A program made the position numbers and the translations under genes. This document shows positions 35,177-46,985 of a stretch of DNA of 64,000 nucleotides, one piece after another (position 1 is the first letter of the stretch; each line of letters opens with the position of its first letter). The DNA is from Aphrophora alni (lineage: Eukaryota > Arthropoda > Insecta > Hemiptera > Aphrophoridae): assembly GCA_963513935.1 (NCBI GenBank), contig OY740769.1, positions 74,727,712 through 74,791,711 on the forward strand, in the 5' to 3' direction. The notes under the pieces were generated by a model. It made no database searches, was not told where the DNA came from, and was given only the letters and a program-made list of their open reading frames with translations.

Positions 35177-38100
35177 CTAAAGTGTAAAAGTTAAGGATAA
35201 CCAGTTGGATCTATTGTAATTCAAAAATATTTGAATTTAATTTTTTAAAATAATTTCCCTCACTACAACATAGAATTAACAAATAGCCCAGAACATACTC
35301 CAGAAACAAATGAATCCAATTAATTCATCATAAAACTGCCTATCTCTTAGCATGATTTTATAACAGCGTACCAATTATTTAAACAGTTGCATGTTTTAAC
35401 ATCATGTTGGATTTTATAACTGACTACACCAATACTTCAATTCTAGGAATAAACACAAATTTTGTACTGGAGGAAGACAAAATAAAGGTTCTCTATAAGC
35501 TAATATGGAAATTATTAATTTAAACTAAATTATAATATTTCCTACATGTAGATAAAATGAATCTCAAATATTTTACCAAGATTTAGTTAAAGGGCTTATT
35601 AGAATTCAGGAGACAAGAACTATTAATATCGATTGTCAGCATTATGAAGTGTGTAGAGGTCATTTGGCATGTAGTGGCGCTTGATCTTTATCAGGCAAAC
35701 AGGCTACCATCACTTCAGAAAGCAGTTCAGAAAGAAAAATGGACAGTTGTTTACACTGACGAAAGCTATGTACATTCGTCACACACAAAACCTCATTCAT
35801 GCTCTGACAACTCTAAAGCAGGCCTTCATACTCTGATATATAAAGGTCAATATGGCATTATTGTTCATGCAGGAAGTGAGGAAGGGTTTGTTTCAAATGC
35901 ATTGTTAATTTTCAAATCTGGACAGAAGAGTGGTGATTACAATGAAGAAATGAACTACAAAAACTACGACAAATGGTTAAGAGAGAAATTTATACCTAAG
36001 AGTGTTCATTATTTTAATAACACATATAATTAATTAATTGTCACAGTAGGTGAACATAGCTGTAGAACAGCTTTTGTCAAATAGTTATTCATTTTAAAAT
36101 AACGTATAGTTAGTGTTGATATATCGCGGAATGGCGGGGTGGCAGGCATTGCAGTGTATACGGGTAGACACTTCCCTTTCGCTGGCCTCCCCACTCCAAT
36201 CCAGACCACCTTCCTACCAAGCGCCACTACATAACAAATGAGCTATATGTGTCTAATTAACTTTTTTGTTTAGAGGCCAATTTAAATTAAATTTTCATCA
36301 AACATTTCTAATCACTAATAATTATTTCATAATTCAAATTAGAGTGGTTCATAAAATTAAAGTACGCTTATCAGAGGTAATGGATTCTAATCAAAGATTT
36401 ATTAATGTGTTGTATCCAATTGCACTGAATAATGTACACAATACCCAAATACACTAGTTTAACACCTACAATAATATACTGTGTTGTCACAAAACACATT
36501 ATACTAAAAAAATTGGTAGAAATTCCTTAAGTGGCATTTTCATCACCAAACCTGATGTGGACGACTGTCTCAAGTGAGACTAAACTTATGCCCACATACC
36601 TGATAAACCAGACTTTTCTAGGAATTCACATTAAGATCAAATAATTTGTTGGATTATACATCCTTGTGTATTGTTCCTATCAATAAAGATGACAATCTCT
36701 TTTTTGACAAAATTTCTTTTAGCTGCTTTCGCTAATTAAAATTAGTTTAAATTTCGATGAACTTGGAAAGGTACAGTAAGTTCTGTTTAATTTCAATGTC
36801 ATATGAAACCAAACAGATTGTTATTTCGATATACTGTAGTGAAATTCAGGCCAAGCACTAAGTATATACATCTTCAGGTATCTAGGAATTGTGTAGGCAG
36901 TAAGTTGTTTGTAACATAAATATACTTTCAAGTGTAATCTCTAATTTGTAATAACCAAATAATATACCTATATCACATAAACACTGTAAAAGTAAAGGAT
37001 ACTCTAAAGCATCGGCAGGCTTTTCTGGTTCTTCATACAACATGACTAAGACTTTAGTTAATGCTTCAAGAGCTCCACCCCTTTCCAAATATTTACGAAA
37101 TTCTTCTCGTTTCGAATCAATGGGCTGAAACCACAAAAAATTGTATTTATTTTATCATAATATCACTGATAGTGAAAGTTTGTATGGGAGTGTGCTCTAT
37201 AGCTTAGTATTAAATTCCTTACATTTAACAATTTATGAAATAAAAACAAAATTTAGTGACAATATTCTATTATTTATTGAAACTAACAATTAATTGTTTT
37301 ATTTATAAAATTAATTTCAGAGTTAAGTTTCAACAAATTAAAATTATTAATATTTATTTCCAAGTTTATTAATTTAATTATTAGGAGATATTGTTTTTAA
37401 TCTCTAGCTCTCAGGCGATTACATATTTTATAATAAAGATTCCTTTAATTAATAATAAGTTGATTTTACAACAACAAAAAATAAATTGGTCTAGCTCTGA
37501 GGTTTAATATTCCAACAAAAATTGTTGCTACCATCTTTGACAACATCTGATGCATATGTAAGGCAACATCATCTCTCGGTTAGACGGGATCCTTACTCAC
37601 AACCTCTTCTCTTCTTTCAGGAGCTCTAGGATAGCATGAAGAGATGCGGTACAACAAAATTCTCCTTGGACATCTAGCAGGATTAAATGACTCACAACAA
37701 ATATGTACCCTATAACATTTATATGTGCTTCAGCAATATTCGTCACTCTGAGAAACTCTCCAGTGAAAAATTGGCATTAATGTTTAACCTATAATCAAAG
37801 CTAATAGAATATTTTAATGTAGGGCCTAATCGATTATATTAATCTATACTGTGGCGTGATATTTAGGCAACCTGAACATTGTGGACTAAATCTAGAATCA
37901 GGTACGCCACCAAAATGCTGGAAGAATGGTTTATCTTGTTTTAAATTTTCAGAAGACCTAAAATAATGAACAATTGATATCATGTGCATTTGTTAACAAT
38001 ATTCATTTACAATCCTAATTCAATAACAATGCAATAATGGAATCAGTTAATTTTTGACCTGATATTGCTACAAATCTTCCACATCAAGCTCAAGTATCTT

Positions 38101-38203
38101 ATTAACAACAACATGAAGGATCTTTAGAGATGGTGCAACCATCACCTACAAGATTGAGTGCCAAACATTCATTTTGGTTTCTCTTAGGACTATAGGCCTA
38201 GTT

Positions 38204-38238
<35 letters not shown>

Positions 38239-41214
38239 GAAAAAGTTAACAATGTCTCAGCTAAGATTCCAGACTGGAATGATCTGTTCTATTAATTGTC
38301 TGACAAAGTATGATTTTTTGTCTTTGCAGAGTATTTTATTCAAACTATCAATAGTTATGCATGGACAAAAATAGAAAGTAGAAAGAAACTTTCGAAAGAG
38401 TGGTTCAAGAAGTCTTGTACCACCCTCACAATACCTCATGTAAGGTTGTAGGATTTCCAGATCCATAATCGCTTAATAACCCCTTGTACATAATAATAAT
38501 AATCGCATAATTAATAAGATAATATTCTCTGTCATTTTTAACAAAAGTATTCACAGTTGACTACAGAGTAACAAATAGTTTATCATAGAAATTCTATTAA
38601 TTCTTAGTGTGAATCGAACAATTTTCTCTAAATATTTTCCAATTAAAATAGTAGCCTATTGTCATTTATGCATGTTTTCAGTGACCATTATTTTAGAGTG
38701 ATTTAAAATTGTTATAATGGTCATCAAGCAATAGGTGTAGGCTACTAATTTATGTGTATGTCTCAATAATAAGAAGGTATGGGATTACATTTTTTGGTAA
38801 TTGTTTATTGTAACTGCAACCTGGAATTAAAAAAAAAAATTTCTAATTGTGTTCTATGATTTCAAAACTATGAAATTCAATGTATTTATAGATCACTGAA
38901 GTTTAATAACATTGAGCATGGTTAGTACTTGGATGGATGACCGGTTGGGAACGCACGCACACACAATTTTTAAAATCAAATTTATATGACCTTTTTTCAA
39001 ATATATATAACCACCTTACTTGACCTTGTAAGGTAAAAATTCATGTAAAAAACCCATTTTAATGCTTAATTCACTTAATTTACCTTAACCTAGAAGAGTT
39101 GAAATTTTTGTTTTTTTTCCGTGAAAAAGTTAGCTCCGTGGTGAACACTTATTTTATTATTAATAAATAAGGTATGTAAAATATGATTAAAAATAAATAA
39201 ATAAATCGCCAAAAAGGCAGATTGCAGTTACAGTAAACAATTACCCAATTGTTTTTTTACATTAAATGTAGTTAAAGTTGATTTTAATGTTTTTGATATT
39301 CAATTTAATACAATTCTACTGTAAATAGACACAATGATGACAAAAACAAGATTGTAGGCCTAATTGTAATTTAAAATACCAAAAGTTTAAATATAAAATT
39401 ACATACAATCAAATTTGAATTGGGGGATTGGGGAATTACCTTTGATATGTTTTGTGTTTAAGCACAACTGTTGATGAATATAATGAAATAGCTAACCAAC
39501 GCTTATAATTTTTAATTAATGAATTAGCATCTTTTAAGATTATTTTTTATACATTAATTGTAAATTTCTTTAAATATATTATATTTTTTTATGAGAAAGG
39601 AAAAGGGCATGTTTACTAAAGAACAACAAATATACCTTTAGAGATAAAGGAACATTCCTTATAGGAGAGTACAACATTCCTGTGTTATCTTGTGTAAAAA
39701 AAAAAGTAGTGTAGTGCTACCTGTACAAATAAACCCATTAAAGACTATGTAAAGTTAAACGAACTTTTAAATAATGCTGTCTGGTCGGATGGTTATAATG
39801 AAACAGATCCATCAGTTGCATAAAACTTTTATTGAATTTTAGACAGTAAAATTTAAAAATGCTAAATGAATATGAATGGTCAATTGTAAAGTTAACACTG
39901 GGGATTAATAATAATTAGTGTTAAAAGAAAAGAAATTTTCCATTAAAAAACTTACCTAAGAACTTACTAGGTAGCTCCTGGGGACCTTATTAAAATACAC
40001 ACAAATAAAGTGTACACTGACCTACAAGAAGAAGGCCTACAGTATTCATTATAGTAATGTGTTACAAGAAACAATAAAGTGGGTTGGCATATTTAAATGA
40101 AATATCTAGTCAAGATATATGGGTAATATTGTCTTCGAGCTAAATATTAGAAGAGAAATATGTCATAACTTAGAGGAAAGTTTTAGTCAAAATTTAAGTT
40201 ATTTTCTTGCAAGTTGTAGAGACAGGATTAAAAAGAAATATTGGGCTTGTGATCAAACTGAAGGTTGTGTTCTAAGATATTACCTCTATGTTTTTAAACC
40301 CAGTAATTCTTGCTGAAACTAGGAATAAAATGAAAACAATAAAAATAGCAAGTCTGTTGGAATTGATAGTATTAATTGTAATTTAATCAAAATTTTAAAC
40401 ATGCCAGAATATTCCACATCTAGTTTAGAATAGTCAATGACTATTAACAGCTACATCTAGAATATGTTCTGTTTGCTTTAAAAATTCATTCACACAAATT
40501 AGGAAGCATTATTGTATAAAGGTTATATACTATAAACAATGTAGGACGTTGGTCACAAATCATCTAGTAGGTAGGCTATATCTTTTCATTTGATTCAGTG
40601 ATGTAAGATAACAATTGGCAAAACTCCTACATTTAAAATTTCATTATTATTTTTATAATGGTCATATGTGTTTGAGCAAAACATTTTCTGTAAAATGGTA
40701 GCTCCTAAAATGAAATGAAAGAGTTTCAGAATTGGAGATGTAGCTTGTCTGCAAAACTTTTACCTGACCTAGACTTCCTGTGAGCATATTTTACAAAATG
40801 AACCTCAGATCTAAACTTTTTATACAAAAATAAATAAAAACATAAATTATGATTTAAATTAAAATTTAAAAAATTAAAACAACGCAAATGGAATAGTTAG
40901 AACCGGTGTGCTTACAAATGCCGTTCCTAACCCTAAAAGTCACATGTATGTGCTAAAATATAGATCTACGATGTTTAGGAATATAGTTAAATGAGTCTTG
41001 AATTAAAATGTTGAATTTGAACCTAATTATACGAAATGTATGATGTTTATTTGAATGTAATAAAATGTAGGTACTAAAATTGTAAATAAAAACAATTCTA
41101 GAAAAAACATAGGCTAAGAAAATAAATATATAATATAGAATGTTTTCATACATTCTGAAAAAGTTGGAATTATTAAAATTGATGTTTAAAAAATCTTACC
41201 CTATAGCCGGACAT
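34951..41214 (-). CDS. MYCBP: c-Myc-binding protein MYCBP (AMY-1), complete, three exons
   Basis: MYCBP is a small conserved protein that binds the N-terminus of MYC in vertebrates; it is also linked to AKAP proteins and to cilia/flagella-associated complexes. Exons on the minus strand: 41214-41200 (ATG; MSGYR, donor GTAAGA); 37124-37003 (after TTTCAG; PIDSKREEFRKYLERGG, LTKVLVMLYEEPEKPADALE, donor GTATCC); 35176-34951 (after CACTTTAG; YVRKHLGDKNADVGELD, a Leu/Glu heptad coiled coil ending ERLAKYEPPEE, then an acidic Thr/Glu/Pro tail; stop TAA). Phases join exactly (phase 0, then 2), giving 120 residues against 103 in human, the extra length being the tail. Start choice: this ATG gives MSGYRPIDSKRE, aligned with the family's MAxYxxxDSKRE. 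Introns are 4.1 and 1.8 kb and hold transposon debris. Confidence 0.96.
35590..36033 (+). pseudogene. Tc1/mariner-superfamily transposase fragment in MYCBP intron 2
   Basis: The open frame 35644-36033 contains KWTVVYTDESYVHSSHTKPH (first catalytic Asp in TDES/TDET), SDNSKAGLHTLIYKGQYGII, VHAGSEEGFVSNALLIFKSG, and GDYNEEMNYKNYDKWLREKF, then degenerates after FIPK. This is the pattern LDETxVHxxHxxxxxW to GDYHxxMNxxNYxKWL of an insect DDE transposase family. The downstream catalytic residues are absent, so it is a fragment. It is opposite in orientation to the host gene. Confidence 0.7.
36034..36994. other. MYCBP intron 2, remainder
   Basis: A GC-richer patch at 36125-36235 (GGCGGGGTGGCAGGC and CTGGCCTCCCCACTCC) stands out but has no recognised function. 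The rest is AT-rich intron. Confidence 0.4.
37003..37124 (-). other. MYCBP: MYCBP exon 2
   Basis: Acceptor TTTCAG (complement at 37125-37130), donor GTATCC (complement at 36997-37002). It carries the conserved DSKREEFRKYLE and LYEEPEKPADAL motifs. Confidence 0.95.
37125..38208. other. MYCBP intron 1, proximal part
   Basis: AT-rich intron sequence; no transposon ends or coding relic recognised. Confidence 0.5.
38209..38470 (-). pseudogene. Possible poly(A)-tailed retrocopy of unknown origin
   Basis: A run of about 27 T at 38209-38236 reads on the minus strand as a poly(A) tail after a short open frame (38466-38257), whose product contains MRYCEGGTRLLEPLFRKFLS and YFVRQLIEQIIPVWNLS. The arrangement (coding end, short UTR, poly(A)) suggests a retrotransposed mRNA or non-LTR element end. 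I do not recognise the protein. No AATAAA precedes the tail, so a simple poly-T microsatellite next to chance ORF is the alternative. Confidence 0.3.
38891..38958 (+). repeat. 5S rRNA-derived fragment (pseudogene or SINE3-type head)
   Basis: GATCACTGAAGTTTAATAAC to GGTTAGTACTTGGATGG and ATGACCGGTTGGGAACGCAC match the middle and 3' part of animal 5S rRNA (GATCACCGAAG, GGTTAGTACTTGGATGGGTG, ACCGxxTGGGAAC), including the internal control region. The first about 45 nt and the 3' terminal stem are missing and several positions differ, so it is not functional. It sits in MYCBP intron 1, followed by a CGCACGCACACACA run. Confidence 0.85.
38960..41199. other. MYCBP intron 1, distal part
   Basis: AT-rich. 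A 65-codon frame at 40119-40316 (contains FLASCRDRIKKKYWACDQTE) looks less random than its neighbours but matches nothing I know. No transposon ends identified. Confidence 0.35.
41200..41214 (-). other. MYCBP: MYCBP exon 1 (coding part, five codons)
   Basis: ATG TCC GGC TAT AGG followed by GTAAGA. The following exon begins at a codon boundary, giving MSGYRPIDSKRE. The start of transcription lies to the right and is not defined. Confidence 0.9.
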
Positions 41215-41640
41215 TTTTAATATGTGTATGTAGAGTGCTACGAAAAAATGAGAACAAAAATTTAACCCTCAATGCACAACACGCCTTATCGGCTTTTAAA
41301 ACACAACAAACAACAAAATTATGAAGTAATACCAACATACCAACTAATAACTGAACAACACAATATTCTTAATTAGCTTTAAAGTACCAACGTTATACGT
41401 GAAAATAAAAAAAGAGAAAAGAGATTATATATATAAACAACTCATTATATAAAATATTTTAAGGCTAGGAGATTAGACAAACAGAGATCAAAAAAATGTT
41501 CACTTTTACTTTTTTCTTATATTGAGCAATGAGCATTAAAACAGTGTAGTCTGTACTGTACTACTGTGGGGTATTTAGTGATATCGAGTGACAATGTTAT
41601 CGTTCTTGTCAAACCCTGTGCTATTTTTAAACAAATTGTA

Positions 41641-41915
41641 TAGGCGCATAGCGCACAAATTCTGCAGAGGGTAAATCGGATTCTGGGCGTCACACTCTTT
41701 TTTTTCTAACGTCACTCTTGTTTATATATGGTAATAGGAGGGGCACATATTATGTGTATTACCTATAGTAGAGCGCGGAAGGGCGCGCATCGCGCTTCTG
41801 TAGAGGGTAAATAGGATTCTGGGCGTCACGCTCTTTCTCTCACGGTACGCTCGACTATATAATTTTATTATAGTAATAGGAGGTGCACATATGTGTATTT
41901 TTGTTCTTTGAGATT
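41641..41915. repeat. Tandem duplication of a 136-bp GC-richer unit upstream of MYCBP
   Basis: AGAGGGTAAATCGGATTCTG at 41666 and AGAGGGTAAATAGGATTCTG at 41802 begin two copies. Both continue with GGCGTCAC, CTCTTT, a TATATA stretch, GGTAATAGGAGG or AGTAATAGGAGG, and GCACATAT. CG dinucleotides and GCGC palindromes (GGGCGCGCATCGCGC) are concentrated here. It lies 430-700 bp upstream of the MYCBP start codon, so it could be its promoter region or a transposon end; I cannot tell which. Confidence 0.75.
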
Positions 41916-42900
41916 TTATATATTTCTTAGAATATCGCCGTATTTTGAATACCAATTGGACAGCCGTTTTTATGTATTTGGGTCAGTGTAACACTCATAT
42001 TTTAAAATTAACATAATTTTAGAAAGTTGTTATTTACTTGCCGATTTTGATGAAATTAACAATATTTATGTATTTTGTGGTACCGAGTTAAATTTTATAA
42101 CAGTTTTCAGATGTTTCATTTCCGAATCCAACTAAATTTAAACAATACTTACCTAATTAAAATTTTTATTAATTTACAAATATTGATGGGAATCATTATA
42201 AACGCATCTCTTACAAAGCTGAGATCCTATTTAAAAATCAAATACGGCCAAAAATTTTGCACAAACTTTCTCACAAATAAATATAGTGTTACTTTCTCAA
42301 ATAGTAACACTAATAATCAGCATTACAATATTAGACAAACTTTCACTCACATATACTAAAACCAATAAACTGTAAAAATATTGCACAAACTTTCACCATT
42401 TTTTGTAAGAGGAAGATTAAATTTTACAGATTGTTGGCAGCATAATCCTAAAATCGAGGAGCTTAATGTGACAATGACAAATCGACGGCAGCAGCAAAAA
42501 TGCGTTAATCTCCCTAATTCATGAAACTTAGATTCGTCTAATGATGAAGAATAAGGCAGTATTAGAATAATATTGATATTACAGAGGGTTAAACTATAAT
42601 ATATTTGTATACCGTACATGTATTGCGGAATAAACGTTGCTGAATTGCAATATATATTACGCTATACTTGAATGAGAGTAAAATGAATTCGTATCATTGT
42701 AGACTTTTTAAAGTTGAAACTACCTACTATAATAAACTCATTATACTAAACTCAGTAGACATAGGAAACCTACCAACGATGTCATTGCCAAGAAGAACAT
42801 GCTAAGTCAATGGACTAACACACTATTAGCACAACTGAAACAAAATGTGCTGTAGCTAGTTGTAATATGTTACCAACTCATAATACAAACCAAAATGAAA
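41916..42900. other. Intergenic AT-rich DNA
   Basis: Short repeats of the motif CACAAACTTTC occur at about 42258, 42338 and 42384, and a similar CAAACTTTCTCACAAATA occurs at 51362. No genes recognised; small ORFs on both strands look random. Confidence 0.4.
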
Positions 42901-42969
42901 ATACAACATTAAAAAGAAAACTTAGGTCCAATAACATATTAATTGACGTGATAAGACTTCAAGCACCAA

Positions 42970-43820
42970 CCTAACCCCTTCTAACCTTAGAAACTCTGAT
43001 TCTCAAACTTTTAAATGGACATATAAAATTCGAGAATATGAAAAATCAAATGAAGGGCTATTTGAAGAGATTGTCAGCACTTTAAATAACTGTAAAATTA
43101 ACCCATTCAAAACATATAAAATTATTTATGAGCATCACACTCATATAAAAAATATCACATGCAGAGGTCAAAGTGTAGTGGTACAATGTATGAATTCACT
43201 TTCAGCTAACACGCTTCTAACATCATCACACCTGAAGGAATACAAAGTCTTTATCACTTCTTTTAGGATGGAGACAGTGGGGGTTGTTTATATTGAACCA
43301 GACATAGATCCAGATGAAGTAGTTAATGAGGTTTTAAGACAATATAAAATATTAGAATCATATAGTATCACAAAAAAATCTACAAGGGGTGAAGGCATAT
43401 ATAAAACTCAGTTTATGAAAATAGTTTTTCAGGAACAAAGCTTCCTGATCAGATAAAATTAAATTACGTCATAATGCCAGTAAACACATACGGTACATAA
43501 TGCCTGTCAGGCAGTGCTTTTTATGTTTTTCATATAGATATGAAGTCTGTGCATATTATGCCGAATTTGTTGTGAACTTCACCATGGAATACATGACAAT
43601 ATATCTGCATGTATTTATTGTCATGGTAAACACAAAACCTCGAGTAAAGAATGCCCCGAGTACGTAAGACAAAGACATATTAAGAATTGTATGGGAGAGC
43701 AAAAAGTTGAATGTATAACAGCAAGATAATGTTTCAATATCACATACAAAACTAATAGACATCTTATATATAAATTACAAAAGAAATCTGTTGCAGAAGT
43801 AGCTAATTATCCAGCTGACC
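42970..43820 (+). pseudogene. ORF1 (gag-like) relic
   Basis: The frame around 43013-43460 encodes YKIREYEKSNEGLFEEIV, ITCRGQSVVVQCMNSL and IEPDIDPDEVVNEVLRQYK, the fold upstream of zinc knuckles in Jockey/I gags. Across frameshifts, MPVRQCFLCF (43490), CHGKHKTSSKECPEYV (43615) and QRHIKNCMGEQKVEC (43665) are remnants of knuckles with the typical C-terminal tail (CPxYxxQxxI). Nucleic-acid binding in the RNP would have been its role. Confidence 0.7.
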
Positions 43821-44029
43821 CAAAAAGAGTTACATAGATTTTCCAAACCTACAATCAAAAAATAACATTGCTCATTCCAGTCGATCACCAAAATCCATAT
43901 ATTTCACTAACAGATACGATTTTTTGGATCTCAAGGAGAGCATTGAAAGCAATAACTCAACACCAACACTTTCCACCATGTCAAATCCATTTATGAAACC
44001 CAAACCCATCAGACTAAACACTTTACAAA

Positions 44030-44600
44030 AACCAAAACCCTCTCTTAGACAAAGTCAAGATACCAATCAAAATGGGCCGAACTGCAACATCTTCTAAACA
44101 ATAAAAAAATCCACATTGCCATGATCCAAGAAACGTGGCTTAACAATAATGACAACATCAGAACAACCAACTTTAATATTCTAAATTTAAATAGATCTGA
44201 TGATAAGCTCTGATGATCCATAATTCCATCATATGGGATGAAATCACTTTTAACTTACCCACAATTCATGGTGAATCTTTGCAACTTCAAGACATACAAA
44301 TAAAAAATTTCAACATACTCATCAAGATTTTCAACCTCTACTGTGTCAAGGCCAACATACACCATACAATATAGAACAATTATATTTTTTCATTGGATGA
44401 CGTTTTATCCCTACTTTGTGGGAATTTTAATGCACATCACCCTTTTTGGCATAGTCCTAGAGCAGATGCAAGAGGTAATCACATGTATTCAAAGCCTACA
44501 GTACTTCCAATTTTATCATTTTAAATGTCAACTCCCCTACAAGAGTCCCAGGTTTATTCAGAAATCCTGCTTCCCTTGATCTATCCTTTTGATTCAACAC
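44030..44600 (+). pseudogene. APE-type endonuclease domain relic (ORF2 N-terminus)
   Basis: WAELQHLLNNKKIHIAMIQE continues to TWLNNND (the conserved QET with catalytic Glu), near 44075-44150. DDVLSLLCGNFNAHHPFWHS then PRADARGN (conserved GDFNAHH with catalytic Asp/Asn/His) lies near 44397-44480. ILNVNSPTRV and NPASLDLSF (the SLDL block) lie near 44520-44585. These are the ordered signatures of the target-nicking endonuclease of non-LTR elements. The frames shift at least three times. Confidence 0.75.
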
Positions 44601-45097
44601 AACTACACTCTCTTTTAATGAACTAGGAAGTTTGTACGGACTCTATGAACAGTATTTACTTCCCCATAATCATGATATTCAAAACTCTAATAAAAAACCC
44701 ATATCTAGTCTTTATTCACATGGAGAGCAGCACTTCCCAATTGTCATTAATTACTTATAAATTCACTGAATGGAATATTTTTAAAGCAGAAGTAAAACGC
44801 CTTATAGCTCAGAACACAAATCCAAACATAAGTTTGGTTTCTTTGTGCACCATAATTGAAAATTCAATAAGCAAACTACTCCACAGTGTAAAGTACCAGA
44901 TAGTTATAAATAGAATCCAAAATTTAAGCCAAAATGGTGGTGGAATGGGGATTGCTCAAAAGCCATTGCAATAAGAAGATTGTGTTTTAAAAACTTCAAA
45001 AGTAACATGACTCCTTTACCTTTTCCAAAATATAAGCAGTCTCAAATTTCTGTAAACAAATAATTAAGCAAGCCAAGATTTCTGGTTAGTAGAAAAT

Positions 45098-46670
45098 GTG
45101 CTTCGAAATTATAGGAAAACAATTGCAGATGCATGGAACATAGTCAAAAATATTAGAAGCAAAGATATAAAAAATAACAATAACTACTTGTTAAATGATT
45201 CAGAACTAAGCTACAACTTTCTTAAAAATAATATCTCTGACTATATTCCTCACAAAACAGAATTAGTTCTACCACTTTTAAACACTCAACACCATCCTTT
45301 AGAAAAGCCTTTTACTTTTAGCAAATTACAAATAGCTGACCAATCTAAAACCAAAAATACAGCTCCTCGTCTTGATGGAATAAACTATATCCAGATAAAA
45401 CACCCACCTGACTCTGCTCGCAAAAAGTTTCTCTTAATATATAATGGTATTTGGGATGGCAATAAAATCCTATCCAGACGGAAACATTTCAAAATCATAG
45501 AAATTTTAAAACCTAACAAAAATAAAACTGAACCTGAATCATACAGACCTATTTCACTCATTCCATGTTTTATTAAAATCTTCAACACCATTATCAAAAA
45601 CAGATTACAATGGTACCTCAAAAAGGAAAATATCATTCCTCCCACATAGTACGCATATAGGAAAAAAAAGGGAGCTCCGACTACCTTCTATATTTTTTAA
45701 CAGATATACAATTAGTCCTAACGCACAATTTAACAACTCTTGTAGCATCTTTAGACATATCCAGTGCTTACGATCATGTCTCAATTTCTATCCTTTTAAC
45801 AAAAATGTTCAAACTTGGAATTCCCATAAGGTATATCAAGTACTGTCATATCTTCCTATGTAACAAGAAAATAAGTTTCATAGGTGCAAAAGAAACCTTC
45901 AGCAGACCTGTTTTCAAAGGACTTCTGCAAGGTAGCGTGCTCAGTCCTCTTTTATTTATAACCAATACCACTAACATTCACAGTAAAATACCCAATCATA
46001 TAAACTGTGTACAATATGCAGATGATATGCTACTTTACTGCTCTCATAAGGATCATAATGTTGCAAAAATCAAAATTCAACAAGCCTTAATCATCATGGA
46101 TTCTGAAATCAAATCTATAGGATCAAAACTCAATCATGCTAATTTTTACCAGGAAAAAATAAATTCCAACTTCATACCAATATATGTTTGAGGGGTAGCA
46201 GTCTCCTATGTGAATTTCCACAAAATATTAGGCATTACTTTTGACAAAAAACTAACTTTTAAATGATCATATACAGTAAACCTGTTTGATAACCAAATGT
46301 CAAAAATACATAGATGTCATAAAAACCCTAGGATGTGGATGAAGAGGAGCCCAACCATACTTTTTAATACAAATTTACAATTAGATTTAAAATGGATTAT
46401 TGTAATTTTTTATTTGGACACTCTTCCAAAACCAGGTTAAGAAGCCTAGATTATGTTCAAAATCAACCCCTCAGAATATCAATAGGCGCCTTTAAGACAA
46501 CACTCATCATAGCTTTCCAGGCAGAGGCTGCAGTTCATTCCATTAGCAGTAGCCGCTTTCTTTTAACAAGTAAACTCATTCACAAAGTAATGACTGAGGC
46601 TACATACCCAGTCTACCCACCCCATATATGTAGAAATATACAACCATTGTCTAGAGCATGGTTTGATTAA
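45098..46670 (+). pseudogene. Reverse transcriptase relic (ORF2 middle and C-terminus)
   Basis: Open at 45098-45649: IADQSKTKNTAPRLDGINYI (fingers entry), KIIEILKPNKNK and ESYRPISLIPCFIKIFNTII. A stop at 45647 and frameshift follow. VASLDISSAYDHVS (motif A) lies near 45745, LQGSVLSPLLFITNT (motif B) near 45930, and VQYADDMLLYC (motif C, YADD intact) near 46010. The connection region NQPLRISIGAFKTTLIIAFQ then AEAAVHS lies near 46460-46540. Catalytic motifs survive but the ORF is broken by at least four stops or shifts. Confidence 0.85.
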
Positions 46671-46861
46671 TCCCCACTCTCCAGTGATATATGACAAATC
46701 TACAGACTTAAATTTACCCATATTAATGATGACCAACTTAAATTTTAAATGCAAAACACACCTCCCCAACATTACTACAAATAAATCTTCCACAAACCAT
46801 CTAATCTTTAGCAAGAATTCTTACACATTATTAATAACAAATACAAAAATTTCCAAAAAAT

Positions 46862-46980
46862 CTTTACAGATGGTTCAAGAAATAAACATGTCAGCGGGAT
46901 AGCCATTTTCTGTCTGTCTCAAAATAAAAGTGAAAAGTACTGTCTGGGATCCCAAACGACCACAGCTATACTCAAAGATA
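46862..46980 (+). pseudogene. RNase H domain start, truncated
   Basis: YTDGSRNKHVSGIAIFCLSQ followed by NKSEKYCLGS matches the first strand of RNase H (TDGS with the first catalytic Asp). The downstream ExxA and DS blocks are missing because the mariner copy starts at about 46986. Confidence 0.65.
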
Positions 46981-46985
46981 CATGT

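Larger units (their letters stand above)
42900..46985 (+). mobile_element. I/Jockey-type non-LTR retrotransposon, degenerate, RNase H cut off
   Basis: Ordered relics on one strand: gag-like ORF1 (about 42970-43820), APE endonuclease (about 44030-44600), reverse transcriptase (about 45100-46200), C-terminal RT region (46390-46670) and the start of an RNase H domain (46862-46980). The RNase H reading stops where a mariner-type end begins (46986). Gag with CCHC-like remains plus APE, RT and RNase H is the layout of I-group elements (Jockey proper lacks RNase H). Many stops and frameshifts. Confidence 0.8.

Noticed and set aside
37003..37136. Single-exon 84-residue reading of the MYCBP exon 2 ORF (MWFQPIDSK to LCDIG)
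   Set aside because: The first four residues come from the acceptor region and the tail after ADALE is intron; splicing to the flanking exons restores the family sequence exactly.
38891..38958. Functional 5S rRNA gene
   Set aside because: The first about 45 nt and the terminal stem are missing, with several substitutions in conserved positions.
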